Of a stretch of DNA of 64,000 nt, positions 1-8,800 are shown one piece after another. Source of the DNA: Wocania ichthyoenteri Th78 (GTDB taxonomy: Bacteria; Bacteroidota; Bacteroidia; Flavobacteriales; Flavobacteriaceae); the NCBI RefSeq assembly GCF_000789235.1, contig NZ_KN525716.1, positions 248,001 to 312,000 of the forward strand, read 5' to 3'. The position numbers and the translations under genes are program-made. The notes under the pieces were generated by a model that saw only the letters and a program-made list of their open reading frames with translations, did not search any database and was not told where the DNA came from. Positions within the stretch are counted from its first letter, which is position 1. The number at the start of each line of letters is the position of its first letter.

Positions 1-493
1 TTGCCGCTTTAACTTGTTCATGTACACTATCTCGCTCACCTAAATATTTTAAAATTACGTTTGCCCCTAAGCTAATCCCTTTTAGGTAAATTTCCGAATA
101 GTTTTTATTTGAAATTGCATGTTTAATTATGGCTTCTAAATCATCGGTTGCTCCTGAATGGTAACTTCTATATTTTGAATTTTGTTCTCCACTACAGCCC
201 CTAAAATTTACACAAACTGCATCTACATCATTTTTATTAAACAATTTTGCTGAACCAGTTATATAAGGCCGTTGCGCATTCCCTTCTAAACCGTGCAATA
301 AAATGATAAGTTTTTTGGTTTTTTCTTTTGAAAAACTCCAATCTAAATCTATAAAATCTCCATCGTTTAAAGTGATGCGTTCTCGTTTTTGATTGACGTC
401 TTTTACACATCTAACCAAACCAGAATATACAGTTGAAGCAAATCCGTTTTTAAAATAGAATGGAGGTTTGTAAGTAGGTTCTATTATGGGCAT
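1..493 (-). CDS. YheT-family alpha/beta hydrolase, C-terminus cut by window edge
   Basis: Reading leftward from an ATG at 493, an open frame runs off the window start (about 164 codons visible). It encodes an alpha/beta-hydrolase of the YheT/EMB8 type: an oxyanion-side HGLEGN motif, a VNFRGCSGE segment and the nucleophile elbow GISLGAN (G-x-S-x-G). The N-terminus MPIIEPTYKPPFYFKNGF resembles that family's short lead segment. The catalytic Asp and His would lie beyond the window. The substrate is unknown, and family members are cytoplasmic esterase-like proteins. The next gene on the same strand starts upstream at 1165 and ends 37 bases away, so co-transcription is possible. Confidence 0.85.
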   Translation of the reverse strand, partial: MPIIEPTYKPPFYFKNGFASTVYSGLVRCVKDVNQKRERITLNDGDFIDLDWSFSKEKTKKLIILLHGLEGNAQRPYITGSAKLFNKNDVDAVCVNFRGCSGEQNSKYRSYHSGATDDLEAIIKHAISNKNYSEIYLKGISLGANVILKYLGERDSVHEQVKAA

Positions 494-529
494 TATTTAC
501 AGAACTTTAATTGTAATCAAAGTAAAAAA

Positions 530-1165
530 TTAATACGTATTGATTATAATTACACCATTTGAACCTCTAGAACCGTAAGCTGCACATTCTGGCCCTTTTA
601 AAACAGTAGCAGATTTAATTTCGTTGGGGTCTATACCATCAAGACTACTAATAGCAGAAGAATTAACTATAAAAAGCGGTTCTGTAGAACTATTAAAACT
701 TGTAGTACCTCGAACTAAAATTTTGTTATCACTTGTAATAACTACTCCATTAAGTCGCACTCTTAAATAATCATATACACTACTATATACTCTTGGTGTT
801 TTTTTTGTTTTTCGCTTACGTTTAAAAACAACATAATTGAATTTTTCTGTGTTTAAACTATTATTAGTAAAAGTGAAATTTATTTCATTTTTATTATCAT
901 ATTCAACTTCTTCAATTCCATAAACTGAAGATGCTACCATTACTTTTTTTGGTGCTTTCTTTAATTTTAACTTATAAAACCCATCAGAATTAGTTTTCTT
1001 ATTCGTTATTACATCATTAATAAAGATTGAAATATTTGCAACAGGTTTGCTTAAAGAATCTTTAACGAAACCTGAAATAACTATTTTCTTGTTATTTTTT
1101 TGAGCATTTGCATTAAACGCACAAAAAATTAACGCAAATATAAAAGTGGCGAATTTTAATTTCAT
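530..1165 (-). CDS. Exported mini-protein with carboxypeptidase-regulatory-like domain and TonB-plug-like tail, no barrel
   Basis: 211 residues. Residues 1-21 look like a signal peptide ending ...NANA. Residues about 28-95 form a carboxypeptidase-D regulatory-like beta domain (SGFVKDSLSKPVANISIFIN, then NSDGFYKL). A Lys/Arg-rich linker (KRKRKTKKTPR, near 115-125) leads to a segment resembling the end of a SusC-type TonB plug: PLFIVN, then LDGIDPNEIKSATVLKG and GSRGSNGVIIINTY at the very C-terminus. In full receptors this plug precedes a 22-strand barrel, but here a stop follows directly. The protein may be a stand-alone periplasmic plug-like protein or the remnant of a receptor; no barrel remnant is visible in the 36 bases before the next gene. 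The function is unknown. Confidence 0.75.
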   Translation of the reverse strand: MKLKFATFIFALIFCAFNANAQKNNKKIVISGFVKDSLSKPVANISIFINDVITNKKTNSDGFYKLKLKKAPKKVMVASSVYGIEEVEYDNKNEINFTFTNNSLNTEKFNYVVFKRKRKTKKTPRVYSSVYDYLRVRLNGVVITSDNKILVRGTTSFNSSTEPLFIVNSSAISSLDGIDPNEIKSATVLKGPECAAYGSRGSNGVIIINTY

Positions 1166-1201
1166 AGCACATGATTTTTATCTTTTAAAGGTACTAATAA
1201 T

Positions 1202-2824
1202 TTAATTATAATCTAAAGTTGCAAACTTAAAATTTGTACTATTAAACAAGCCTTTGTCGCTTAATTTTAATGATGGTATAACCAACAATGCCATAAACGA
1301 GAGCGTCATATAAGGTGCATTAAGTTTACTACCAAGTTGTTTAGCTATTTTATCTAATTCGGCATATTGTTTACCAATGGTTTCTCCATCTTTATCACTC
1401 ATAATTCCAGCGACAGGAAGTGGTACTATTCTTTCTTCGGAATCTGAAACTGCACAAATTCCACCTTTGTTTTCTATTAATAAATTAACCGCTTTACAAA
1501 TAGCTGCATCTGAAACTCCGACAGCAATTATATTATGAGAATCGTGACCGACAGAAGATGCAATAGCACCAGTTTTTAATCCGAAGTTTTTTATGAATGC
1601 AATAGCAGGTTTTTCATCTTGATAACGATTAACTACCACCATTTTTAAGACATCTTTTTCAACATTAGAAATTAAATTTCCGTTTTCAATTAAAGTATCT
1701 TCGATGATTTCGTTTGTTACTAATTGTCCTTCTAAAGCTTCAATAACTCTAATTTGTTTTGCTGAAGATTTAAATTTAAAATCTGATACTTTCTTTTTAT
1801 TACAATTGAAATTATTCAGTATTTCAAAAGGAGTAGATTTAATTAAAGATCTGCCATTATTAAAAACCAACTCGCCATTTATATAGGTTTGCAGTATTTT
1901 AAAATCTTTTAAATCTTCAACCACAATACAATCTGCAAAATCGTCTTCTTGCAACAAACCAACATCAAGATTATAATGTTTAACTGGATTAATACAAGCA
2001 ACTTGCAAAATTTTAAAGACATCCATTCCTTTTTCCACAGCTCTGGCACAAAGTTTATTAATATGGTTTATTATTAAATCGTCTGGATGCTTGTCATCAC
2101 TACAAAACATTATATTTTCATAATATTCGGGCAATAAATCGATTAAGGCTTCAAAATTTTTAGCAGCACTACCCTCTCGAATTAAAACTTTCATGCCTTT
2201 TTGAAGTTTTTCTAATCCTTCATCATAAGTAAAACATTCGTGGTCTGTAGATATTCCAGCATTAATATATTTGCTGATTTCGTAGCCTCTTAAACCTGGT
2301 GCGTGACCATCAATAGGTTTATTATAATGTTTTGCCCACGTAACTTTTTTCAGGACTTCTTCATCATCAAACAAAACTCCTGGATAATTCATCATTTCTG
2401 CTAAATATTTAATATCTGAATTTTCAAGAAGTTTTTTGATATCATCAGAATTTATAACAGCTCCAGCAGATTCGAAAGTTGTTGCTGGCACACAAGATGG
2501 CGCACCAAAATTGAATTTGAACGGGGTTTGCTTTCCATTTTCAATCATAAACCCCACCCCTTTTACACCTAAAACATTAGCGATTTCATGAGGATCGGAA
2601 ACGGTAGCCACAGTACCATGGGTTACTGCTATTCTTGCAAACTCACTTGGAACGAGCATAGAACTTTCTATATGGATGTGCGCATCAACAAAACCTGGAA
2701 GTATATAATGATTAAAATTATTATCTTTTTCAATAATAGATTTAACCTTTCCGTTTTTAATAAAAATTTCGCCTTTATAGATGCGCTTATTTTTTATATC
2801 TACTATGTTTCCTTGTAGTTTCAA
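1202..2824 (-). CDS. ade: Adenine deaminase
   Basis: About 540 residues, an amidohydrolase-fold enzyme converting adenine to hypoxanthine and ammonia in purine salvage. Visible family motifs are the metal-binding [43 protein letters not shown] and, in the C-terminal domain, SVGHDSHNI. The frame stays open upstream to a TTG at 2884, but those 20 codons fall inside a palindromic intergenic repeat. The start chosen is the in-frame TTG at 2824, which gives [18 protein letters not shown], matching how family members begin. No ATG is available. tilS lies 76 bases upstream on the same strand. Confidence is high for function and moderate for the exact start. Confidence 0.9.
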   Translation of the reverse strand: MKLQGNIVDIKNKRIYKGEIFIKNGKVKSIIEKDNNFNHYILPGFVDAHIHIESSMLVPSEFARIAVTHGTVATVSDPHEIANVLGVKGVGFMIENGKQTPFKFNFGAPSCVPATTFESAGAVINSDDIKKLLENSDIKYLAEMMNYPGVLFDDEEVLKKVTWAKHYNKPIDGHAPGLRGYEISKYINAGISTDHECFTYDEGLEKLQKGMKVLIREGSAAKNFEALIDLLPEYYENIMFCSDDKHPDDLIINHINKLCARAVEKGMDVFKILQVACINPVKHYNLDVGLLQEDDFADCIVVEDLKDFKILQTYINGELVFNNGRSLIKSTPFEILNNFNCNKKKVSDFKFKSSAKQIRVIEALEGQLVTNEIIEDTLIENGNLISNVEKDVLKMVVVNRYQDEKPAIAFIKNFGLKTGAIASSVGHDSHNIIAVGVSDAAICKAVNLLIENKGGICAVSDSEERIVPLPVAGIMSDKDGETIGKQYAELDKIAKQLGSKLNAPYMTLSFMALLVIPSLKLSDKGLFNSTNFKFATLDYN

Positions 2825-2847
2825 ATTAATGCTTAAATATTTTATGA

Positions 2848-2897
2848 GGCACTTCGACTTATTTCGACTACGCTCAATAACCAACGCTTAGTGTGAC
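2848..2897. repeat. Palindromic intergenic repeat, family A (GTCGAA type)
   Basis: This stretch contains CACTTCGACTTATTTCGACT and, further on, GCTTAGTGTGACA. It carries the TCGAC/GTCGA core and TGTCACACT edge seen again at 5859-5910 (inside pabB), 25579-25597 (inside yggS) and 57384-57407. It fills most of the gap between tilS and ade, and its reading frame can be mistaken for extra N-terminal codons of ade. Confidence 0.65.
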
Positions 2898-2900
2898 AAC

Positions 2901-4211
2901 TTATTTTAATATTATTTTAAGAATATGCTTTGTGTTTTCTGTTACTTTAAATCGGTTATCTGCTCGTTTATTAATTACCCAAACAATATCATCTCCAGAA
3001 CATAACAACCAAACATTTTCTTTATCTAAAAGTGATAATTTTTCGTCTTTAAAATATTTACTAAGCTTCTTTTTCCCATGCATTCCTAATGGATAAAACA
3101 CATCGCCTTCTTCTCGCTTTCGAACGGTTAAAGGAAAATTTAATTTGTCTTTATCAACATAAATACTATTGTTTTGTTTTTCTAAAATAGAATCTGCTTC
3201 ATCAAAAAACAAAACTCCAAAAGAGGTTTCAATTTTTTTATCTTTTTCTGAAATAGAAATCGGTTCACTTTTATCTCTATTTATTTCGCTTAACAATAAA
3301 TGTTCTCTGTTTTTAATTAATCTGTAAGTAGGTGAAAACACGTATTTACCCGTTTCGGCATCTAATAAATTAAGAATATCGTCCCATTGTGTAAAACCGA
3401 ATTCTTTAAAAGTTTCATATAAATATGGTCTTGGATTTTTTAGCTTTTTAAGCTCCGAAATTTTAAATTTAACTTCGTTTTTATCCATACTTTCAATAGC
3501 TTTATTCAAAAAACCATCAATACTTTCTGCAATGATATTCGTAGAACCATTTAAATTATTTAGCGTATTTTGAAAGTTTTGCAGCAATTGTGGATTTACT
3601 TCTTTTAAAATAGGAATCACATCGTGGCGCAATTTGTTTCGCAAATATTTGGTTGACGCATTACTACTATCTTCTCGCCATTTAAGTTTTTTTGCTTTGG
3701 CATAAATTTCAATCACTTCTCTAGAAAATGGTAATAATGGTCTTGCTAATTTGTTATTAACTGCAGGAATTCCTGTTAAACCTTCTAAACCTGTGCCTCG
3801 AGATAAATTGATTAAAAAAGTTTCTAAATTATCGTCAGCATGATGTGCGGTTAAAATATAATCGAAACCTAACTGCTCAGATAATTCTTCAAACCAACTA
3901 TAACGCAACTCACGCGCCGCCATTTGTATTGATAATTTGTTGTCTTTAGCAAAATTTTCAGTATCAAAATTTTCAATAAAAACTTCTAAATCTAAATTTT
4001 CAGCTAATTGCAAAACGAACTCTTCGTCAGCATCACTTTCTTTACCTCGTAAATTAAAATTGCAATGCGCTAAAGCTATATTTAGGTCTAATTGATGGCA
4101 TAAATGCGTTAAAACCACGCTATCAATTCCGCCAGAAATAGCAACAAGTAATTTGCTTTCTTTTAAGAATGAAAACTTATTTTCTATTTGGTTTTTGAAT
4201 TGTTCTAGCAT
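2901..4211 (-). CDS. tilS: tRNA(Ile)-lysidine synthase
   Basis: 436 residues from the ATG at 4211 (MLEQFKNQIE). The frame extends 12 codons further, but that stretch is AT-rich leader and is not conserved in style. TilS adds lysine to C34 of tRNA-Ile(CAU), which changes its codon recognition from AUG to AUA; it is normally essential. The ATP-pyrophosphatase P-loop SGGIDS lies near residue 27, followed by AHCNFNLRGKESDADE and TAHHADDNLET, both diagnostic. The C-terminal substrate-binding domain includes VRKREEGDVFYPLGMHGKKKLSKYF-type sequence near residues 365-390. ade follows on the same strand, separated by a palindromic repeat. Confidence 0.95.
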   Translation of the reverse strand: MLEQFKNQIENKFSFLKESKLLVAISGGIDSVVLTHLCHQLDLNIALAHCNFNLRGKESDADEEFVLQLAENLDLEVFIENFDTENFAKDNKLSIQMAARELRYSWFEELSEQLGFDYILTAHHADDNLETFLINLSRGTGLEGLTGIPAVNNKLARPLLPFSREVIEIYAKAKKLKWREDSSNASTKYLRNKLRHDVIPILKEVNPQLLQNFQNTLNNLNGSTNIIAESIDGFLNKAIESMDKNEVKFKISELKKLKNPRPYLYETFKEFGFTQWDDILNLLDAETGKYVFSPTYRLIKNREHLLLSEINRDKSEPISISEKDKKIETSFGVLFFDEADSILEKQNNSIYVDKDKLNFPLTVRKREEGDVFYPLGMHGKKKLSKYFKDEKLSLLDKENVWLLCSGDDIVWVINKRADNRFKVTENTKHILKIILK

Positions 4212-4301
4212 GTCTTCAAATATACAACATTGCCCATTTATATACACAACTTAAAAGCATATAACAATGACAAAAATCATGTTTAAAAATTATGTTTTTT
4301 G

Positions 4302-4309
4302 TAACTTTA
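4302..4309 (+). promoter_or_regulatory. Probable -7 box TAACTTTA
   Basis: TAACTTTA sits in a TTTTTTGTAACTTTAAAA context 25 bases before the start at 4335. It fits the Bacteroidota -7 consensus TAnnTTTR recognised by the primary sigma factor. No convincing -33 TTG lies at the right distance. Confidence 0.4.
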
Positions 4310-4334
4310 AAATATAAATTTAATACTAAAAGTT

Positions 4335-5027
4335 ATGTGCTCAATAGATAAATTAAACGATAAGACCACTCAAAATATCTTTAATAAAAAAGTAATTTCT
4401 GCAACACAACATTTACAAGCCTATATAAAACATCGCATATATATAGGTGAATCTAAAGGCATAATTCCTAAAAATATGTATTCGTCTAACGACTTTATAG
4501 ACGAAGCTATTGCTAAATTTTACGAAGGTGGCTACGATATAGATATGGACGCTTTTGCAATAAAGATTAAGTTGTTTAAAATTGTGGATATTGATTTAGA
4601 TGAACTCTTTAAAAAAGAAGCTTTTCATCAAAACACCTTAAGTACAAACGAAATTTTGGAAGAAGAATTAGACGGTTTAGAAGAAAACTTTACAGTTGAT
4701 GAGGATTTTGATTTTATTATGAATGAAGAGCTTAACGATATTTCGTATAAACAAGACCATAAACACAAGCATTTGTTTTTATATGATAATGATAACACGT
4801 CTATACAAAATGCGCTTGAGGTTGAAGATATGTCTGCTTTAAACAACAAAAACATATTGGGTAAATTCTACACTTTATTGCCATTAAAAGTATCTGAAAT
4901 TGTAGATTTATTCGTTTTTGGAAGACTAGATTACGATGAAGTTGCTCAAGTTAAAAACATAGAAGCGAAACGTGTAAAGCGTATTTTAAATTTAACTATT
5001 GAAAGCCTAAAAGAACGTTTGGGCTAA
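4335..5027 (+). CDS. Sigma-70 region-4-like protein of unknown role
   Basis: 230 residues, acidic, with no signal peptide or membrane segment. The N-terminal half (about 15-90) is helical, with IYIGESKGIIPKNMYSSNDFIDEAIAKFYEGGYDID, reminiscent of the regions in flavobacterial sigma-like proteins that mark helix-rich cores. The middle (about 110-140) is Glu/Asp-rich. The C-terminus (about 175-230) reads LLPLKVSEIVDLFVFGRLDYDEVAQVKNIEAKRVKRIL..., which looks like the helix-turn-helix of sigma region 4. It may therefore be a transcription-associated protein, but promoter-binding region 2 is not evident. It is convergent with pabB, and the two stop codons overlap by 4 bases. Confidence 0.55.
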   Translation: MCSIDKLNDKTTQNIFNKKVISATQHLQAYIKHRIYIGESKGIIPKNMYSSNDFIDEAIAKFYEGGYDIDMDAFAIKIKLFKIVDIDLDELFKKEAFHQNTLSTNEILEEELDGLEENFTVDEDFDFIMNEELNDISYKQDHKHKHLFLYDNDNTSIQNALEVEDMSALNNKNILGKFYTLLPLKVSEIVDLFVFGRLDYDEVAQVKNIEAKRVKRILNLTIESLKERLG

Positions 5028-6349
5028 TGCTCTAAAACCGTTCGCATGGCTTTAGCTTTTACTAAGCATTCTTCATATTCTTGTAAAGGGTTGCTTTTAG
5101 ATGTTATGGCACCACCAACGGAATACGATACATACTTTTTAGTTTCATTATACAAAATACTTCGAATAACAACGTTAAAATCGAAATCGCCTATTGGTGA
5201 AAAATAACCAACTGCTCCAGAGTATAATCCGCGTTTGGTTTCCTCTAAATCTTCAATAATTTTCATTGCAGAAATTTTCGGAGCCCCAGTCATACTTCCC
5301 ATTGGGAATGTGCTTTTTATAACATCAACGGGATGTGTGGTTTTTTCAATTTTAGACGTGACTGTAGAAATCATTTGATGCACCTGATCGAAAGTGTAAA
5401 TTTTACATAATTCTTCAACTTTTACACTTCCCTTTATAGCGGTTTTAGATAAATCGTTACGTACCAAATCTACAATCATAATGTTTTCACTGCGTTCCTT
5501 TTCATCTTTTAATAAATCACTTTTTAATAAATTATCTTCTTCAAAATTATTAGACCGTTTTGCAGTGCCCTTTATAGGTTGTGAAATAATAGTGCCCCCA
5601 TCTTTTTTTAAATAACGTTCTGGTGAAGCCGATAACAAATATTTATCATTGCATTTTAAAAACACTGCGAAAGGCGGATTTGAAATAGCATTAAGTTTAT
5701 TATAGGTTTCTAGTGGATTTATAACAGTCTCTTCCGCATAGAATTCTTGACAAAAATTAGCTTCGTAAATATCCCCTCGATGTATATGGGCGAGCATATT
5801 ATTTATTTTTTCGAAATACTCGTCTTTATGAATGCGGAGTTTTATTTTGATGTTGTTTGAGACCTTTCGACGGAATTCATCTTGAGTGCAGTCGAAAGAC
5901 TCAAGGTCACATTTGTTTTTGTTTTGAATCGCTTTTAAATCGTCTTCCCAGTTATCTTCAACACCTTTTAAATATTGAATTTCAACTTGATTATCTTTAA
6001 AAAGAAATAGTTTTTTAGGTTGAAAAAAGTATAAATCTGGGAACTCTAAACCATCAAAATTATTAGAACTTATAACTTCAACATCATTCTTTAAATCGTA
6101 TGTTAAATAGCCAAAAATCCAATCGTTTACAGTAGTTTGGTATTCTTTCAGCTTTTCAAAACCATTAAAGAAATCGGTTTGAATACATGTAAAAGCATCA
6201 ACCGCTAAAACCGCATCGTAATTAGAATGGTTTTGTTCGTAGTTATTAGAATCTAACCAAACTACATCATCAAATTTTTGTGCCCAAGCCAATATTTGGT
6301 TTTTAAAAATCTTAGATGATTTTGTTTTATGAAAAAAGGTTGTTCTCAA
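5024..6349 (-). CDS. pabB: Aminodeoxychorismate synthase component I (PabB-like)
   Basis: About 441 residues. It converts chorismate with ammonia to 4-amino-4-deoxychorismate for folate synthesis, together with a glutaminase not found in this window. The chorismate-binding domain occupies the C-terminal ~270 residues: HIHRGDIYEANFCQEF, SASPERYL, QPIKGTAKR, SENIMIVDLVRNDL, TFPMGSMTGAPK and YSGAVGYFSPIGD. PIKGT is the expected Lys of PabB-type enzymes. Two adjacent TTG codons (6352, 6349) are the only plausible starts, and I prefer the second (MRTTFFHK). Residues about 147-164 are encoded by a palindromic repeat inserted in frame in the linker before the catalytic domain (5859-5910). Confidence 0.9.
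   Translation of the reverse strand: MRTTFFHKTKSSKIFKNQILAWAQKFDDVVWLDSNNYEQNHSNYDAVLAVDAFTCIQTDFFNGFEKLKEYQTTVNDWIFGYLTYDLKNDVEVISSNNFDGLEFPDLYFFQPKKLFLFKDNQVEIQYLKGVEDNWEDDLKAIQNKNKCDLESFDCTQDEFRRKVSNNIKIKLRIHKDEYFEKINNMLAHIHRGDIYEANFCQEFYAEETVINPLETYNKLNAISNPPFAVFLKCNDKYLLSASPERYLKKDGGTIISQPIKGTAKRSNNFEEDNLLKSDLLKDEKERSENIMIVDLVRNDLSKTAIKGSVKVEELCKIYTFDQVHQMISTVTSKIEKTTHPVDVIKSTFPMGSMTGAPKISAMKIIEDLEETKRGLYSGAVGYFSPIGDFDFNVVIRSILYNETKKYVSYSVGGAITSKSNPLQEYEECLVKAKAMRTVLEH
5859..5910. repeat. Palindromic repeat, family A, inside the pabB reading frame
   Basis: Perfect arms CTTTCGAC (5864-5871) and GTCGAAAG (5891-5898) are flanked by GACCTT (5861-5866) and AAGGTC (5904-5909). The unit is about 52 bases and is read in frame as roughly LESFDCTQDEFRRKVS in PabB. 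The same core occurs between genes at 2848-2897 and 57384-57407 and, as a half-unit, within yggS. Confidence 0.7.
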
Positions 6350-6369
6350 CAATAAAAAAGTTTATGCGG

Positions 6370-6377
6370 TAAAGTTA
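6370..6377 (-). promoter_or_regulatory. Probable -7 box TAACTTTA for pabB
   Basis: On the minus strand TAACTTTA lies about 20 bases before the TTG start of pabB and fits the TAnnTTTR form. Only a short leader would result. Confidence 0.35.
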
Positions 6378-6435
6378 CTCAGAATACTTAAAAAATTAAG
6401 AGTTTTGTAAATGAATTCCTTTAAACACATTTTAA

Positions 6436-7326
6436 ATGTTCGAACTAGAAAATAACAAACTAAAAATAGCTGTAAAAAATATTGGAGCAGAACTTTGCGA
6501 CATATCTTCAACACAAAACAAAACCCAATTTATGTGGGACGCCAACCCAAATATTTGGGATAATTACGCTCCAAATCTATTTCCTGTTATTGGTGCATTA
6601 AAAGACGACACCTATCTCTTTGAAAATAAAGAATATAACCTTCCAAAGCATGGTTTTATAAGGCAAAACAAAAACATAAAGCTACACGAACAAACCGAAA
6701 ACAGTTTGACTTTTGCATTGTCTTATGATAATGAATCTCTTAAAAACTATCCGTTTAAGTTTGCATTTTACATCACTTATTTACTTGTAGATAATAAAAT
6801 TGAAGTGATTCATCGCATTAAAAATTGTGATGATAAAACCATGTATTTCTCTGTTGGCGGACATCCCGCTTTTAAATGTCCTGTGTTTAAAAATGAAGAA
6901 TACGACGATTATTATTTAGAGTTTGAACACTCTGAAAAAGCTGAAACGCATTTAGTAAACATCGGTAATGGTTTAATTTCTTCAAAAACTGAAGCTGTTT
7001 TTAATAATTCAAACACTATCAAATTAACTCACGATTTGTTTAATAGAGATGCCTTAGTCTTTAAAGATTTAAAATCTAAAAAAGTGACTTTAAAAAGCAA
7101 GTTAAACGGCGATATTCTTTCGGTTAGTTATAATGATTTCTCTTATTTAGGTATTTGGGCAAAACCCGAAGGCGATTATGTTTGTATTGAACCTTGGCTG
7201 GGTGTTGCCGATAGTGAAACTACCAATCAAAACTTTAAAACAAAAGAAGGTATTATAACGCTTCAACCAAAAAACACTTTCGAAGCTAGTTATACTATCG
7301 AAATACATAATAATCATTTAGTCTAA
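6436..7326 (+). CDS. Aldose 1-epimerase family protein (LacX/YeaD-like)
   Basis: 296 residues with a beta-sandwich galactose-mutarotase fold and no signal peptide, so cytosolic. Recognisable positions are MWDANPNIWDNYAPNLFPVIGAL near residue 35, the His of LPKHGF near 75, VGGHPAFKCP near 140 (the His typical of the mutarotase active site), and the C-terminal IWAKPEGDYVCIEPWLGVAD with the conserved Glu. The family equilibrates alpha and beta anomers of sugars or sugar phosphates. The LacX-like subgroup has no firmly assigned substrate. It is followed 36 bases later by the helicase gene, which appears to have its own promoter. Confidence 0.85.
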   Translation: MFELENNKLKIAVKNIGAELCDISSTQNKTQFMWDANPNIWDNYAPNLFPVIGALKDDTYLFENKEYNLPKHGFIRQNKNIKLHEQTENSLTFALSYDNESLKNYPFKFAFYITYLLVDNKIEVIHRIKNCDDKTMYFSVGGHPAFKCPVFKNEEYDDYYLEFEHSEKAETHLVNIGNGLISSKTEAVFNNSNTIKLTHDLFNRDALVFKDLKSKKVTLKSKLNGDILSVSYNDFSYLGIWAKPEGDYVCIEPWLGVADSETTNQNFKTKEGIITLQPKNTFEASYTIEIHNNHLV

Positions 7327-7337
7327 CAAATTAATGG

Positions 7338-7345
7338 TAAATTTG
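7338..7345 (+). promoter_or_regulatory. Probable -7 box TAAATTTG for the helicase gene
   Basis: TAAATTTG matches TAnnTTTG exactly and is followed 17 bases later by the GTG start at 7363. A -33 element is not clear. Confidence 0.45.
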
Positions 7346-7362
7346 CAGTCTAAAACAAGATT

Positions 7363-8715
7363 GTGACATTTTCAGATTTAAACTTAAACACGCCTTTATA
7401 CAATGCTTTAAACGATTTAGGGTTTACTATACCAACACCAATTCAAGCAGAAGCCTTTAATGTAGTTGCCTCTGGAAAAGATATGGTTGGTATTGCGCAA
7501 ACAGGTACAGGAAAAACCTTTGGTTACATGCTTCCTATTCTTAAAAACCTAAAATTTTCGACACAAGAGAATCCCAGAATTCTGATTTTAGTACCCACTC
7601 GAGAGCTAGTTGTGCAAGTGGTTGATGAAATTGGAAAGCTTTCTAAATACATTAACAATCGTGTTTTAGGTGTTTACGGTGGCACCAATATCAATACCCA
7701 AAAACAGGCTATTGCAGAAGGTATAGATATTTTAGTAGCTACGCCTGGGCGTTTATACGATTTGGCTTTAAGCAGAGTTTTACAACTGAAATCAATTCAG
7801 AAATTAGTGATTGATGAAGTGGATGTGATGCTTGATTTAGGTTTTAGACATCAGCTGATTAATATTTTTGATATTCTTCCAGAAAAACGACAAAACATCA
7901 TGTTTTCAGCAACTATGACACAAGATGTTGATGCGCTAATTAACGATTTCTTTAAAAGCCCAGAACGTGTTTCCATTGCTGTTTCTGGTACACCTTTAGA
8001 AAACATTTTGCAATCTCGATTTAATGTTCCTAATTTTTATACTAAAGTGAATCTATTAGTTCACTTATTGAATGACACTGAAACTTTTAATAAAGTTTTA
8101 ATTTTTGTCGCTTATAAAAAGATGGCAGATCGTTTGTTTGAAAAGTTAGACGAAACTTTCCATGAGGAACTTTGTGTGATTCATTCCAACAAAACACAAA
8201 ATTACAGACTGCGAAGTATTGAGCAATTTAGAGCTGGTGAGAATCGTATTTTAGTTACTACCGATGTTATGGCTCGTGGTTTAGATATTGATAATGTATC
8301 CCATGTTATTAATTTTGATACACCAGATTTTCCTGAAAATTATATGCACAGAATTGGTAGAACAGGTCGTGCAGAACGTAAAGGCGAAGCGCTTGTTTTT
8401 TCTACTGAAAAAGAACAGGAAGCTATTGAAAATATTGAGAATTTAATGCAAATGAAAATTCCATTGATAGAAATTCCTGATGCTGTAGAAATCTCTACCG
8501 AACTTATTGAAGAGGAACGTCCGCAAATAAAAGAACGTAACAATCCTAATAAACGCAGAGACGAAGATGCTCCTGGACCAGCATTCCACGAAAAATCTGA
8601 AAAGAACTCTAAAGAGAATTTAGGCGGTTCGTATAAATTCAAAATTGCTGCTAAGTATAAAAAGCCAAAAACTCGTGGCGATAAAAATTATAACAAACGG
8701 AATAAGAAAAAATAG
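7363..8715 (+). CDS. DEAD/DEAH-box ATP-dependent RNA helicase
   Basis: 450 residues from a GTG start. Two RecA-like domains carry the ordered helicase motifs: Q motif with TPIQ, Walker A AQTGTGKT near residue 45, PTRELV, TPGR, motif II as DEVD (not DEAD) in LVIDEVDVMLDLGFR, SAT, then in domain 2 VTTDVMARGLDID and HRIGRTGRAERKG. The tail (about 380-450) is charged and Lys/Arg-rich and probably binds RNA. RhlE-like proteins of this type act in ribosome assembly or RNA decay and in the cold. The specific RNA target is not predictable. A two-way terminator follows. Confidence 0.92.
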   Translation: MTFSDLNLNTPLYNALNDLGFTIPTPIQAEAFNVVASGKDMVGIAQTGTGKTFGYMLPILKNLKFSTQENPRILILVPTRELVVQVVDEIGKLSKYINNRVLGVYGGTNINTQKQAIAEGIDILVATPGRLYDLALSRVLQLKSIQKLVIDEVDVMLDLGFRHQLINIFDILPEKRQNIMFSATMTQDVDALINDFFKSPERVSIAVSGTPLENILQSRFNVPNFYTKVNLLVHLLNDTETFNKVLIFVAYKKMADRLFEKLDETFHEELCVIHSNKTQNYRLRSIEQFRAGENRILVTTDVMARGLDIDNVSHVINFDTPDFPENYMHRIGRTGRAERKGEALVFSTEKEQEAIENIENLMQMKIPLIEIPDAVEISTELIEEERPQIKERNNPNKRRDEDAPGPAFHEKSEKNSKENLGGSYKFKIAAKYKKPKTRGDKNYNKRNKKK

Positions 8716-8742
8716 TTACAGTATTCAGTAGCAGTTAATTAA

Positions 8743-8775
8743 AAAATGCCTTCCAAATGAATGAAAAGGCATTTT
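8743..8775. terminator. Bidirectional hairpin terminator
   Basis: The stem is AAAATGCCTT (8743-8752) with AAGGCATTTT (8766-8775), with A/T runs on both outer sides. It lies between the convergent helicase and ExbB-like genes. Confidence 0.8.
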
Positions 8776-8800
8776 AATGATATAATTTTACACAACGAAA

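Noticed and set aside
2825-2884. N-terminal extension of adenine deaminase starting at TTG 2884
   Set aside because: The extra codons fall within a dispersed palindromic repeat and do not look like the family's N-terminus.
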